A stretch of DNA of 64,000 bases, from NCBI RefSeq assembly GCF_023856365.1, contig NC_064533.1, forward strand, positions 33,094,118 to 33,158,117, written 5' to 3'. The DNA comes from Brienomyrus brachyistius. Lineage: Eukaryota > Chordata > Actinopteri > Osteoglossiformes > Mormyridae. Each line of letters begins with the position of its first letter. The first letter of the stretch is position 1. The notes beneath the pieces are model-generated. The model was not told where the DNA came from. It made no database searches and worked only from the letters and a program-made list of their open reading frames with translations. Of this stretch, positions 46,336 to 51,249 are shown piece by piece. A program made the translations under genes and the position numbers.

Positions 46336-46484
46336 CTATCATTCATCACAGGCAAATCAAAGTGCTGGATGGAGAAGATGAGTACTACAAATTACTGTCA
46401 ACTGCAGATTCAATCCCAGAGGAGGAAACTTTGACTGGGCCTCCTCCCACTCTGTCAAGGGAGGCAGTTCTCAGTCAGAGCTGA
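180..46484 (+). CDS. myo3b: Class III unconventional myosin, 3' half (16 exons, 5' partial)
   Basis: Class III myosins are actin motors with an N-terminal kinase; they act at the tips of actin protrusions (stereocilia, photoreceptor calycal processes) and carry espin proteins. Joining 180-327, 1572-1725, 2389-2477, 2734-2863, 13093-13172, 18071-18148, 18570-18775, 22196-22307, 26423-26585, 29164-29244, 30313-30415, 31691-31754, 32638-32758, 45301-45401, 45784-45830 and 46352-46484 gives 1810 nt, about 602 codons and a TGA stop. Every junction is GT-AG and phases match throughout. Visible parts are switch II (DIFGFENF), the relay helix, the actin-binding FVRCIKPN segment, the converter, three IQ motifs and a short tail with two acidic-YY motifs. 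Kinase and early motor exons lie before the window. I chose myo3b over myo3a because sp5 follows on the same strand, as in human, and because the tail is short with no sign of the extra actin-binding tail domain of MYO3A. Further small exons in the 12.5-kb intron cannot be excluded. Confidence 0.93.
328..1571 (+). other. Intron, no recognised feature
   Basis: AT-rich intron of 1244 bp with a gtgagc donor and a tttcgttcag acceptor. I see no repeat family, RNA gene or second exon in it. Confidence 0.7.
1572..1725 (+). CDS. myo3b: myo3b exon: relay loop to lower 50-kDa region
   Basis: The acceptor is ttcag at 1567-1571 and the donor gtaagg starts at 1726. The exon starts on a full codon ([11 protein letters not shown]) and ends with one base (G), completed as Asp by the next exon. 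It carries the conserved [21 protein letters not shown] segment of the motor. A retrotransposon fragment starts only about 20 bp past the donor. Confidence 0.95.
1745..1976 (+). repeat. Non-LTR retrotransposon 3'-end fragment (Rex1/L2-like fish family, unassigned)
   Basis: This stretch ends with the motif GAGCTTGATGGGCTGAATGG followed by a cttatgttcttatg tail, a sequence I recognise as a very common dispersed repeat of ray-finned fish genomes. An inverted, truncated relative lies at 44329-44400. The family name is not certain from sequence alone. It starts right behind the splice donor of the exon ending at 1725. Confidence 0.6.
2389..2477 (+). CDS. myo3b: myo3b exon: motor, lower 50-kDa region
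   Basis: The acceptor is ttttaaag ending at 2388 and the donor gtaggg starts at 2478. The first two bases complete Asp with the preceding exon, and the exon ends on Lys. It encodes the conserved [13 protein letters not shown]...FGIQHYAGK segment; HYAG(K)V is a near-universal myosin motif and is split by the intron before V. Confidence 0.95.
2734..2863 (+). CDS. myo3b: myo3b exon: motor strut/loop 2 approach
   Basis: The acceptor is ccgtag ending at 2733; the donor gtgggt starts at 2864. The exon resumes with V of HYAGKV and encodes [23 protein letters not shown]...SSPLTKTG, matching the class III motor. It ends after the first base of a Gly codon completed 10.2 kb downstream. A shifted donor (gtagag at 2868) was considered but would break the phase. 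Confidence 0.94.
2864..5319 (+). other. Intron, 5' part, mostly unique
   Basis: First part of a 10.2-kb intron. Apart from a likely minus-strand repeat fragment near 3885-3985 I see no gene, RNA or clear mobile element. Confidence 0.5.
3885..3985 (-). repeat. Short SINE-like fragment (inverted)
   Basis: Contains 'gaccctatcccagaaagtgccctggacaggaggcc...attgcagggcacactc' style text typical of the 3' part of the fish SINE seen in full at 12127-12465, read on the minus strand. It is diverged and has no clear ends. Confidence 0.4.
5320..6214 (-). mobile_element. Degraded Tc1-like DNA transposon
   Basis: Ends show inverted repeats: GGGCAAAAGTATCGGGACAC at 5334 and, inverted, CCAATACTTTTGTCCATATA at 6190, the usual ends of a fish Tc1 family. 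On the minus strand 6091-5645 encodes a Tc1-type N-terminal helix-turn-helix ([14 protein letters not shown]) joined, after an internal loss, to a later segment with [17 protein letters not shown]. The frame lacks the complete DDE catalytic core, so it is inactive. The element sits in a myo3b intron, opposite to the gene. Confidence 0.82.
7215..7296 (-). repeat. 56-bp SINE tail insertion with 13-bp target-site duplication
   Basis: Positions 7228-7283 match only the last part of the SINE at 12127-12465 on the minus strand (catccattttccaaaccgc...). It is flanked by a perfect 13-bp direct repeat TGAGTGATGATAT at 7215-7227 and 7284-7296. This is an extreme 5'-truncated retroposition product. Confidence 0.82.
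7297..10855 (+). other. Intron, middle part
   Basis: No gene or clear mobile element seen. A short GT-rich stretch lies at 9425-9476. The segment 8900-9370 is richer in CpG than its surroundings but shows no exon-like frame with usable splice sites. Confidence 0.45.
10856..10945 (-). repeat. tRNA-like SINE fragment (inverted)
   Basis: Contains GGCGGGATTCAAGCCCCCAC, the inverse of a tRNA-type B box in its usual fish SINE context, followed by 'caccaccctctgagctgcacg'. No clear ends or duplication. Confidence 0.35.
12115..12477 (+). mobile_element. tRNA-derived SINE, near full length, with 12-bp target-site duplication
   Basis: The insert 12127-12465 is flanked by ATGTTATATATC at 12115-12126 and 12466-12477. 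The head has a Pol III B box GGTTCGAGTCT at 12171-12181 and an A-box-like TGGTTAGCACTG at 12137, so it is tRNA-derived. The body (catgttctccccatgtcg...) is a common fish SINE. The 3' end, GGATAAGCGG then GATGGATG, resembles the end of the RTE-like LINE at 44430-44511, which may supply its reverse transcriptase. Confidence 0.87.
13093..13172 (+). CDS. myo3b: myo3b exon: loop 2 region
   Basis: The acceptor follows a pyrimidine tract (ctctttttcaaaag, AG at 13091-13092); the donor gtaaaa starts at 13173. The first two bases complete Gly. It encodes [20 protein letters not shown] with further basic residues and ends on Lys. This is the surface loop between the lower and upper 50-kDa parts, which meets actin; Ser/Arg/Lys-rich sequence fits loop 2 of class III myosins. 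Confidence 0.92.
13612..14045. mobile_element. Candidate non-autonomous DNA transposon (MITE)
   Basis: The ends form an imperfect inverted repeat: agCACTTTAcTTaAAGC near 13627 against GCTTTCATAGAAAGTGTTAC near 14012. The interior repeats 'gcattataat' style text, as in a common fish MITE. No transposase frame. Exact ends and duplication were not found. Confidence 0.45.
15242..15830 (-). mobile_element. Solo LTR with 5-bp target-site duplication
   Basis: A 589-bp unit begins TGTCA and ends TGACA and is flanked by ATACA at 15237-15241 and 15831-15835. There is no internal region, so it is a solo LTR left by recombination. Direction is taken as minus because the minus strand reads through to AATAAACC near 15330, a likely polyadenylation signal. 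A tRNA-like segment (B-box-like GTTCAAATCC on the minus strand near 15650) sits inside it. Confidence 0.85.
16044..17333. mobile_element. Candidate DNA transposon remnant
   Basis: TTAAAGGGGATGTTCA at 16044 and the inverted TGAACTGCCCCTTTAA at 17318-17333 agree at 14 of 16 positions and resemble ends of a fish DNA transposon family. No transposase can be read between them and I did not find a clear target-site duplication. Confidence 0.33.
17334..18070 (+). other. Intron, 3' part
   Basis: Unique AT-rich DNA apart from a short TCGAT-rich stretch at 17810-17870 that looks like the end of another fish MITE. Ends in the acceptor before 18071. Confidence 0.4.
18071..18148 (+). CDS. myo3b: myo3b exon: upper 50-kDa / actin-binding cleft
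   Basis: The acceptor is tctgctcag at 18062-18070 and the donor gtgcgt starts at 18149. The exon is 26 full codons, [20 protein letters not shown] to SYFR. This matches the conserved class III segment before [10 protein letters not shown]. The frame is open both upstream (from 17948) and downstream (to 18442), but those parts are intron. Confidence 0.95.
18570..18775 (+). CDS. myo3b: myo3b exon: actin-binding helix, SH1/SH2 helices
   Basis: The acceptor is tcggcag ending at 18569 and the donor gtaaca starts at 18776. The exon encodes [10 protein letters not shown], then HFVRCIKPN, then [20 protein letters not shown], the SH1-helix region found in every myosin, and ends inside an Arg codon (AG). 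At 206 bp it is the longest exon here and the one with the clearest class III identity. Confidence 0.97.
18776..22195 (+). other. Intron, mostly without recognised features
   Basis: A 3.4-kb intron. The only recognisable element is a diverged SINE at 21785-22010. Open stretches at 19592-20125 show no splice signals or familiar protein. Confidence 0.5.
21785..22010 (+). repeat. Diverged tRNA-derived SINE
   Basis: It follows the same order as the SINE at 12127: tagcctcacacctcc, a B-box-like GGTTCAATTCC, 'gcattcttccca', 'aggataggctt' and 'ggataagtagc' near the 3' end. It is old and has lost clear ends. Confidence 0.55.
22196..22307 (+). CDS. myo3b: myo3b exon: converter domain
   Basis: The acceptor is ctccaatcag ending at 22195; the donor gtgaac starts at 22308. 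The first base completes Arg, then [20 protein letters not shown] and on to DNWVLGKTK. This is the converter, ending just before the KVFL segment that leads to the lever arm. The exon has no internal ATG and is easy to miss. Confidence 0.95.
23194..23431 (-). repeat. 3' LTR of the pol-less retrotransposon
   Basis: Starts TGTCA at 23194 and ends TGACA at 23431 on the + strand. Next to it at 23432-23450 lies the polypurine tract (complement of cccccccccTCTAAAG). About 85% similar by eye to the copy at 25240-25516, which has an extra stretch near 25400-25440. Confidence 0.78.
23471..25240 (-). pseudogene. Internal proline-rich frame of the LTR element, one in-frame stop
   Basis: On the minus strand an ATG at 25240 ([13 protein letters not shown]) opens a frame that runs to a TAG at 24758-24760 and continues in the same frame to a stop at 23471. 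The first part (about 160 aa) has amphipathic stretches ([20 protein letters not shown]) that would suit a gag-like role; the second (over 400 aa) is mostly proline, alanine and serine, including repeats of the type PPLPPPAAA, around a basic stretch (RRDRPRHKP). I do not recognise a known family. The stop could be a C-to-T change of a CAG codon or a suppressed stop. Confidence 0.6.
25240..25516 (-). repeat. 5' LTR of the pol-less retrotransposon
   Basis: Direct repeat of 23194-23431, ending TGACA at 25516. Its inner edge is less clear: the TGTCA seen in the other copy is changed, and the ATG of the internal frame (25240) lies right at the border. No obvious tRNA primer-binding site was recognised. 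Confidence 0.7.
26423..26585 (+). CDS. myo3b: myo3b exon: end of converter and first IQ motif
   Basis: The acceptor is ggtccacag ending at 26422; the donor gtaagg starts at 26586. It opens with [12 protein letters not shown], the converter exit, then a degenerate IQ motif [18 protein letters not shown], and begins the second (GAVVIQS). IQ motifs bind calmodulin or light chains and form the lever arm. It ends after the first base of an Ala codon. Confidence 0.95.
26971..27415. mobile_element. Candidate MITE with GGTGTAAC-type ends
   Basis: Starts ACGGGTGTAACAGTACACAA at 26972, the usual start of a widespread fish hAT-like MITE, and ends near 27415 with CTTGTACCGAAATTTTTTTG, which is partly its inverse. 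No coding capacity. Limits are approximate. Confidence 0.42.
27448..28640 (-). mobile_element. Tc1-like transposon with an internal tandem array
   Basis: Ends are CTCAGTGACAAAAATAGTTA at 27451 and the inverse TTTAACTTTTTTTGTCACTG near 28612. On the minus strand the frame carries MFSDEFRFC (first catalytic Asp context, near 28420), an expanded IMVWGAI segment, and [19 protein letters not shown] near 27800 (last catalytic acid). Two stops interrupt one common frame, near 28215 and 27950, and no helix-turn-helix N-terminus is visible, so it is dead. Confidence 0.85.
28011..28310. repeat. 30-bp minisatellite, ten units, inside a transposase frame
   Basis: Units start every 30 bp at 28011, 28041, 28071, 28101, 28131, 28161, 28191, 28221, 28251 and 28281, each beginning ATGGCTCCCCACA. 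Six or seven are almost identical; the last is the most diverged. Because 30 is a multiple of three, both strands stay largely open: minus reads as repeats of [10 protein letters not shown], the duplicated catalytic-domain segment of the Tc1 transposase. Confidence 0.96.
29164..29244 (+). CDS. myo3b: myo3b exon: second IQ motif
   Basis: The acceptor is cttttctgtag ending at 29163 and the donor gtacac starts at 29245. The first two bases complete Ala to give the IQ motif [17 protein letters not shown] across the junction. It then encodes [15 protein letters not shown], the start of the third IQ, and again ends after the first base of an Ala codon, so the two IQ-repeat exons share phase and length. 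Confidence 0.94.
29245..30312 (+). other. Intron with a long poly-C run
   Basis: Holds an 18-base C run at 29504-29521; otherwise unique. The acceptor is ctgtgttttcag before 30313. Confidence 0.6.
30313..30415 (+). CDS. myo3b: myo3b exon: third IQ motif and start of tail
   Basis: The acceptor is tgttttcag ending at 30312 and the donor gtgagt starts at 30416. Completes the IQ motif [15 protein letters not shown] and runs into a Gln/His/Ala-rich stretch ending REWA plus two bases of Gly. An alternative donor at 30387 (cag|gtagag) would leave the wrong phase for the next exon. Confidence 0.92.
30416..31690 (+). other. Intron, no clear feature
   Basis: Contains short text near 30935-31010 (catttagcagatgcc) that looks like the end of a common fish repeat, too short to classify. 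Nothing else recognised. Confidence 0.5.
31691..31754 (+). CDS. myo3b: myo3b exon: tail linker
   Basis: The acceptor is cctcttcag ending at 31690 and the donor gtgagc starts at 31755. One base completes Gly, then 21 codons [20 protein letters not shown] plus Lys. Low-complexity charged linker, not alignable from memory to other myosins, so the call rests on splice sites, matching phase and position. Confidence 0.8.
31755..32637 (+). other. Intron, no clear feature
   Basis: AT-rich, 883 bp. I see nothing beyond the donor at 31755 and the acceptor ttttcgaag at 32629-32637. Confidence 0.6.
32638..32758 (+). CDS. myo3b: myo3b exon: tail linker
   Basis: The acceptor tttttcgaag ends at 32637 and the donor gtgagg starts at 32759. 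Encodes an acidic, Ser/Gln-rich stretch [20 protein letters not shown] and on to SQCKQ, ending with one base of a Gly codon. A donor at 32704 (gag|gtaaca) exists but would not match the phase of the next recognised exon. The call is by phase and signal rather than similarity. Confidence 0.75.
32759..34639 (+). other. Intron, 5' part with candidate regulatory stretches
   Basis: Unique, moderately GC-rich DNA with no recognised repeat. Positions 34011-34115 hold three forkhead core motifs (GTAAACA, TGTTTAT, GTAAACA). No exon seen. Confidence 0.4.
34640..34985. repeat. Higher-order minisatellite, 25-bp subunits in 75-bp units
   Basis: Three related subunits alternate: 'aagggatttctagggagtcc', 'aagcaattcctagcgagtcg' and 'aagtgattcttagggagtct'. 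The first recurs at 34691, 34766 and 34846, spacing 75 and then 80 (a 5-bp ctgta insertion). The ends decay gradually. Confidence 0.85.
34986..36054 (+). other. Intron, middle part, mostly unique
   Basis: Around 35170-35240 lies 'agggctgtcagttgattaa...' text, the usual edge of a fish hAT-type repeat. The rest is AT-rich with nothing recognised. Confidence 0.4.
36055..36912 (-). mobile_element. hAT transposon remnant with BED zinc-finger fragment
   Basis: The left end 'ggctggttgatatgccaaaa' and the right end (inverse of gggcgatgcaaacaatatat) match the familiar ends of fish hAT elements. On the minus strand 36530-36339 reads [18 protein letters not shown], the second half of a BED zinc finger (K-TGSTxNLxxHLKxxH), and 36714-36520 an upstream N-terminal segment. 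The catalytic and dimerisation parts are absent. Confidence 0.6.
37257..37318. repeat. GT microsatellite
   Basis: About 60 bp of (GT)n with a few interruptions (gcgtgc, gta). Confidence 0.95.
38566..38614. repeat. CATC/CTAT tetranucleotide repeat
   Basis: Mixed (CTAT)n then (CATC)n; probably the tail of an inverted retroposon of which nothing else is left. Confidence 0.85.
38712..38823. mobile_element. Candidate foldback MITE
   Basis: CAGAGCCCCTAAAGGGACCT at 38713 faces its near-perfect inverse (AGGCCCCTTCAGGGGCTCTG) ending at 38822; the inverted arms are about 31 bp with 3-4 mismatches and also share a GCAAAAAAA end. The 7-bp direct repeat CTAATGT at 38705-38711 and 38825-38831 may be the target-site duplication. 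Confidence 0.55.
38832..40929 (+). other. Intron, part with an unnamed dispersed repeat
   Basis: Mostly unknown DNA. Positions 40325-40480 resemble 37984-38130 (see findings). The Val/Phe-rich open stretches here have no splice context. Confidence 0.4.
40930..41520 (+). mobile_element. 5S-rRNA-derived SINE (SINE3-like), interrupted
   Basis: Positions 40952-40992 contain GAAGCTAAGCAGGCTTGGGC, then CCTGG and GATGGGAGACC, the internal promoter of 5S rRNA (A box, intermediate element, C box). The body then follows the known fish 5S SINE (ctgatgtcctggc, cctcctaatcatc, ... gtggtggttgaag ... gaagtgcttttgga). A tRNA-SINE fragment interrupts it at 41224-41349. Confidence 0.8.
41224..41349 (-). repeat. 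SINE tail fragment nested in the 5S SINE
   Basis: Matches the 3' part of the SINE at 12127 on the minus strand (ccattttctgaaatcactta, gggggtccggagcctattcc, cattgcagggcac). Flanking direct repeats CTCCTAATCATC (41212-41223) and CTCCTAATTGTC (41350-41361) agree at 10 of 12 positions. Confidence 0.72.
44329..44400 (-). repeat. Nested retrotransposon 3' fragment
   Basis: Inverse of the family seen at 1745-1976: reads aagaacataagaacatgaga on the + strand and keeps CATCAAGCTCGTTTGG. It interrupts the end of the LINE just before the 'actcggataaatg' tail. Confidence 0.72.
44451..44511. repeat. GGAT tetranucleotide tail
   Basis: About fifteen GGAT units, the 3' tail of the LINE. Confidence 0.95.
44512..45300 (+). 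other. Intron, 3' end with poly-C run
   Basis: Unique, turning GC-rich near the exon. A 16-base C run (45243-45258) and a C/T-rich tract form the polypyrimidine tract of the acceptor ccctctag at 45293-45300. Confidence 0.55.
45301..45401 (+). CDS. myo3b: myo3b exon: tail, first espin-binding-like motif
   Basis: The acceptor tag ends at 45300; the donor gtgagt starts at 45402. Two bases complete Gly, then a basic stretch ([16 protein letters not shown]) and [15 protein letters not shown]. The last part matches the class III tail motif NNPEDSTYYYLLH of MYO3A, part of the region that binds the ankyrin repeats of espin-1/espin-like. Ends on a full codon. Confidence 0.93.
45784..45830 (+). CDS. 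myo3b: myo3b exon: short basic tail segment
   Basis: The acceptor is cttcccacag ending at 45783; the donor gtaaat starts at 45831. A 47-bp micro-exon coding [15 protein letters not shown] plus two bases of Gly. It lies between the two YY motifs, as the basic linker does in MYO3A. Confidence 0.88.
46303..46333. repeat. CT microsatellite in a polypyrimidine tract
   Basis: (TC)15 some 20 bp before the last-exon acceptor; length changes could affect splicing. Confidence 0.95.
46352..46484 (+). CDS. myo3b: myo3b last coding exon: second YY motif and stop
   Basis: The acceptor is attcatcacag ending at 46351, after a (TC)n tract at 46303-46333. One base completes Gly, then [15 protein letters not shown], matching the second tail motif of class III myosins (LDLEDFYYKEF in MYO3A), then a Pro/Glu/Thr-rich end and TGA at 46482-46484. 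The protein stops soon after, as expected for MYO3B-type tails. Confidence 0.93.
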
Positions 46485-46734
46485 GGCTGAAATCTCCCAT
46501 CAGCTGGTAAGGGTCTAGCTTCACCTGTCCAGCAGTCAGCCGGGGCTCTGGGGGTTTTAACTTAGACTACTGAACGTCTGAAGAAGTCTGATGCAGCATC
46601 ACAAAGTAATATTGTTCTGTTGCAACTGACTCATCTCCTGAGAGACTGAGTACCGAGGAATGTTTGTCTTCATTCTTGAACCACAATAATTCCGGCTATT
46701 AATAGTTAAAATATCATATGTTTCACGTTAGAAG

Positions 46735-47130
46735 GTGGTTAGCACCTCTGGATTGTTCGATTCCTTGCCCGACTTTATGTGTGAGGAGTTTTCATGTTCT
46801 CCGTGTCATTGCAGGGTTTCCTATGGGTTCTCTGGTTTCCCCCACCTGGGGAAAGATAGATTAAGGTGAATTGGAGTTTCCAGCATTGCCCATAGATTTG
46901 AATGGTGTGTGAATGGTGGGCGGGTGGATGTGTGTGCGTGTGTATGTGCATATGCATGTGTGCGTGTGTGTGTGTGTATGTGTGCCCTGCAATGGGTTGG
47001 CTCCCTATCCTGGTTTCTTCCCTGTTTTGCGCCTGTAGCTTCTGTGATTGGCTCCAGATCCCCCCTCCCCCCCCCCCCCCTTCCTGCAACCCTGCACAGG
47101 ACACGCGGGTATGGAAAATGGATAAATGGA
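46735..47130 (+). repeat. Diverged tRNA-SINE with GT repeat and poly-C
   Basis: Keeps the order of the SINE at 12127: ggtggttagcac, TTCGATTCC (B box), 'catgttctccgtgtc', 'gggttccctatgggttctctgg', 'gccctgcaatgggttgg', and a 'ggataaatgg' tail. A GT tract (46929-46983) and a 14-base C run (47067-47080) have grown inside it. Confidence 0.65.
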
Positions 47131-47790
47131 TTCATTTTTTACTGTAGCATTTTTGTTTTTTCATTGTGGGATATGTAGGAAAATAATATTATATTCATTC
47201 TCATTATTCATCACTCATAAGTCAATATTATGGTTGCTGGGGCAACCATTAGAAACAGGACTGTCAGCAACCAGTTACTTTTCACTGTACAGCAGCTCTG
47301 TGTGGTTTTAATAGCAAAGCTCAGTACAGTAGCTGACAGCCCCTCCCACCATCTGAAGGCTGGAGATCCAGTACACCCTACACCCACTGGTCTTGTCCCC
47401 TTGCACTCCTTGTTTTTGATCATGCCACATTACCGGCAGCGTGCACAAAAAGGACTGTTTGCTGTTAAAAAAAAAAATAGGACAGATGTTTACTGGGAAT
47501 ATGGATCTGATAAAAATGAGCTAGTTTTTTGTTTTTTAATCTCAGGCTTCTGCTCTTAGCTGCTCCTTTCTTGCCATTGCTGTTTTTGCCCGCTGCGTCA
47601 CTGATGTCATGTCTGTGTTCTGTGTTAACAATCACACTGGATGAGTACCATCCCCAAGTTCAGCTAAACCATGGCCGGGGCCACCTTTTCAAGTGAGCCT
47701 GGGCACAGTTTCATATATCATACCGGGACACATTACGGAGCCATTACACTAGTGGTGTTTGGGCACAGCATGGGTCCCCTAGTGTGAGTA
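47131..47790 (+). other. Intergenic, no recognised feature
   Basis: Follows myo3b. No canonical AATAAA found here, so the myo3b poly(A) site was not located. Confidence 0.45.
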
Positions 47791-47791
47791 T

Positions 47792-48880
47792 GTGGCTAAT
47801 ACAGAGCAGCTCCTGTCCGTGGATACATGCTAATGGCTAATTCAGAGAAGTTTACCCCGCTGTTTGTGGGCACATGGTGATGACTAATACAGAGGAGTTT
47901 GTGCTGCTGTTCATGGATACACGCTAAAGGCTAATACAGAGAAGCTGCTGTCCATGGATACACGCTAAAGGCTAATACAGAGAAGCTGCTATCCATGGAT
48001 ACATGCTAAAGGCTAATACAGAGAAGCTGCTATCCATGGATACACGCTAAAGGCTAATACAGAGCAGCTGCTATCCATGGATACATGCTAAAGGCTAATA
48101 CAGAGAAGCTGCTATCCATGGATACACGCTAAAGGCTAATACAGAGAAGCTGCTGTCCATGGATACACGCTAAAGGCTAATACAGAGCAGCTGCTATCCA
48201 TGGATACACGCTAAAGGCTAATACAGAGAAGCTGCTATCCATGGATACACGCTAAAGGCTAATACAGAGAAGCTGCTATTCATGGATACACGCTAAAGGC
48301 TAATACAGAGAAGCTGCTATCCATGGATACACGCTAAAGGCTAATACAGAGAAGCTGCTGTCCATGGATACACGCTAAAGGCTAATACAGAGAAGCTGCT
48401 ATCCATGGATACACGCTAAAGGCTAATACAGAGAAGCTGCTATCCATGGATACACGCTAAAGGCTAATTCAGAGAAGCTGCTATCCATGGATACACGCTA
48501 AAGGGTAATACAGAGAAGCTGCTATCCATGGATACACGCTAAAGGCTAATACAGAGAAGCTGCTATCCATGGATACACGCTAAAGGCTAATACAGAGAAG
48601 CTGCTATCCATGGATACATGCTAAAGGCTAATACAGAGAAGCTGCTGTCCATGGATACACGCTAAAGGCTAATACAGATAAGCTGCTGTCCATGGATACA
48701 CGCTAAAGGCTAATACACAGGAACTGTTGTCCGTGAATACATGCTAATGGCTAATTCAGAGAAGTTGCTCTCTGTGGATACACTAATGGCTAATACAGAG
48801 AAGCTGCTGTCCGTGGTTACATGATAATGGATAAAACAGAGAAGCTGCTGTCAGCGGATACATGCTAATGGCTAAAATAG
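47792..48880. repeat. 41-bp minisatellite, about 26 units
   Basis: The unit begins GCTAAAGGCTAATACAGAGA and continues AGCTGCTATCCATGGATACAC. Twenty units from 47923 to 48742 keep exact 41-bp spacing (starts 47923, 47964, 48005, 48046 ... 48661, 48702). Flanking units are diverged and of variable length. Most units hold the 12-bp palindrome TATCCATGGATA; others have TGTCCATGGATA. No unique spacers, so not a CRISPR array. Confidence 0.96.
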
Positions 48881-50169
48881 TGAAGAAAACCGAACCCTTT
48901 GGAGGCAGAACTAGCCTATCTGTAGCAGTGCCTGCCCTGCTCTGATTGTGGCTAACAGTACAGGAGAACGTTTGATATTAAGCAGATGCAGCTTAATAAT
49001 TTAAATATAAAATATGGTTCTTTTGGAGGTACAAATGAAGCCACCCCTGCCCCCCCTGATTCCCACTCCCCTGATTGTGGTTTATCAGGTGTGTTTCATT
49101 CCCATCCCCATTCAGCTGATTACACTGTTCCTGGCTTTCTGTTTTCCCTCTGGCCAGCATTAAATAGGTCATCACAGCGCTCTAGAACATGTCTTTAATG
49201 CGTATGCCATCTACATAACATGGTCTGGAACTGTTTTTGGCCTCCGTTTTGCTAAGCTCAGCAAGTCCTCTATTTGCTCCAGCTCCCCATTTGCTCCAGC
49301 AACTACATATTAATCTATAGGACTGTAGTGTCTGTGAAGGAGGAAGCAGTCACATGCTTTTATTTGGTCTGCTCAGTGGAAGCCAGACCACTCCCTCCCT
49401 GTCCCATTCTTGTTTGTCATTTAATTTTAAGTCAATCTGACCGTGTCTGTACCTGTGATGTCAGCATGTGGGAGGGGCTATAATGCACTGAAAACTTCAC
49501 CAGAGCTGCATTTATTATTTCCAGTGTTTGATGTTTTGTTTGATTTTAGTGTTTGCTGAAAACATGCAGAAATTAATTTAGAGCTGGTGAAAGCAGGCTA
49601 CGTTCATAGTACGGAGCATCTTATTAATACATTTTTAAAAACAAAAAAAATGTCTACAAAAGACAATTCTCACAAAGCTGTGTGGGGATGGTACAAGTTT
49701 AAAAGTGCTCTACTGTGTTTATTGTTGGTAGCCAACCTCCAAAGTGCTTACAGGTACACAACATTTTGAAATGGAGATGTATAAATCAAATAACTCTTAT
49801 GAAACTTAAGTTTAGAGGGACTATTGTGATCAATCAGTGGCTAGTTGGTAGATATTTGCAAACAACTGGTAATGCCTGTCTTTTGTACAACTGCAAAACC
49901 TACATGGCAAATAATTAGTAAATAAATATTAATTAGCAACATTTTGTAACGTAGCTAACTAATGTTTCATGAAAAAGATATTGACTCGCGCTAATTTAAG
50001 AAGCAGCGCATAAAAATATAAAAAATATTAAACATTATTTAACAAGCTAAGAAGTGTTACATGGCCATCGTCATGTGTATATTCACTGTCTCATATATAT
50101 TGTTTATAACCAGTGGAAATGCAGGCTGCTTCTCAGGTCATGTCAGTTCGGCAACACCTGAGAATCAGA
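48881..50169 (+). other. Intergenic, no recognised feature
   Basis: AT-rich DNA without familiar repeats or a gene-like frame. Confidence 0.45.
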
Positions 50170-50535
50170 TTTAGGGTCTTTCACACTGCCGAAACTTTAT
50201 TCTAGAACCAGAACCTTATTCTGGAACCAGGGACTTCTGTCATGTTCACACCACAGGATCTTGGTCCAATTGTAGTTCCTCAGAGACAGTTCATCACTTT
50301 TTTAGTGTCTACTCCAGACTAGGTACTTTTCGTTCAAAAGTGGAGGTGCTTACAGTGATAAACTTGCTGACTGATTGACCACAAGCACCGGCACTAACTT
50401 GGAAGTTATGTGGAATTGCAGGAAAATAGATAGAAGTAGAAGGGCAAAAATTAAGTAGATGGAATTATTTTTCTACTCCAATTACATTTCATGCATCAAT
50501 TAATACATTTTTTGCTTTTTGCTTGCGTCTCCGTA
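50170..50535. mobile_element. DNA transposon fragment related to the element at 22730-25905
   Basis: Shares GCTGACTGATTGACCA (50365; also at 22905) and CTAACTTGGAAGTTATGTGG (50395; inverse near 25680), plus ccagaacctt/ggaacc-type ends at 50200-50230. Non-coding here. Confidence 0.5.
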
Positions 50536-51115
50536 TGTCCTTCCTGGTTCCATCCTCCACATTTTTGCTCTCTCCCAGCTCCCAACTGTCTGTGGGTCCC
50601 TGAGGACCGGATTGGGAAATACTGATGTAGGGCAATGTTATGATGTGAGGGGCCAGCACACATGCAGTAGCTGAGCTGTGAAAGGGGCCAGCAAAGCTGA
50701 GGAAAATACAGAGCTCAGACCTAAAAGCCCTTTTCTACACCTGTTTTGTTTCCCCATAACAAGCCTGTGTTCATATCTAGAACAGAACAAGCCATGTTTC
50801 ACAGACCTAAGATTACTCCCTAGGGATTCACAATTCATGTCATTTTTTGAAGAAAGCCTTAACTGAAAGAAACTGAAGAAATTCCACACGAAAATGTTTC
50901 ACTCAGGCCTGGAAATTCCCGCTTCGGCCTTCACAAACGATAAAATGTGTCTTTACCAGAGCACGCTCACATGTCTGACTTCAAAGAACTAACGCGTATT
51001 CTCTTTCATTGTCCTGTTTCTCTATCCGTGGAGTTCAAAGGCAGCATTTGAATGGTGATGTTTTGGTGGCAGGCCTTTCATACAGCACTAGCCCCCCGCT
51101 CCTCCCCCACCCCCA

Positions 51116-51135
51116 CCCCCCCCCCCCCCCCCCCC
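51116..51135. repeat. Poly-C run (20 bases)
   Basis: Uninterrupted C run preceded by shorter runs from 51091. Confidence 0.95.
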
Positions 51136-51249
51136 GGCTTAATGCAGGTAACGTGCTTTTGAAATACGGTGTTTCGCACGCTTTTGAGGAATTCCAACAA
51201 GGAGTTTTAGCAGATGAATGCAAATGATGTAGGTACAATAAAATACTCA

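Noticed and set aside
47792..48880. Regular array that could look like CRISPR
   Set aside because: The units are tandem with no unique spacers, the host is a eukaryote and no cas genes exist. It is a minisatellite.
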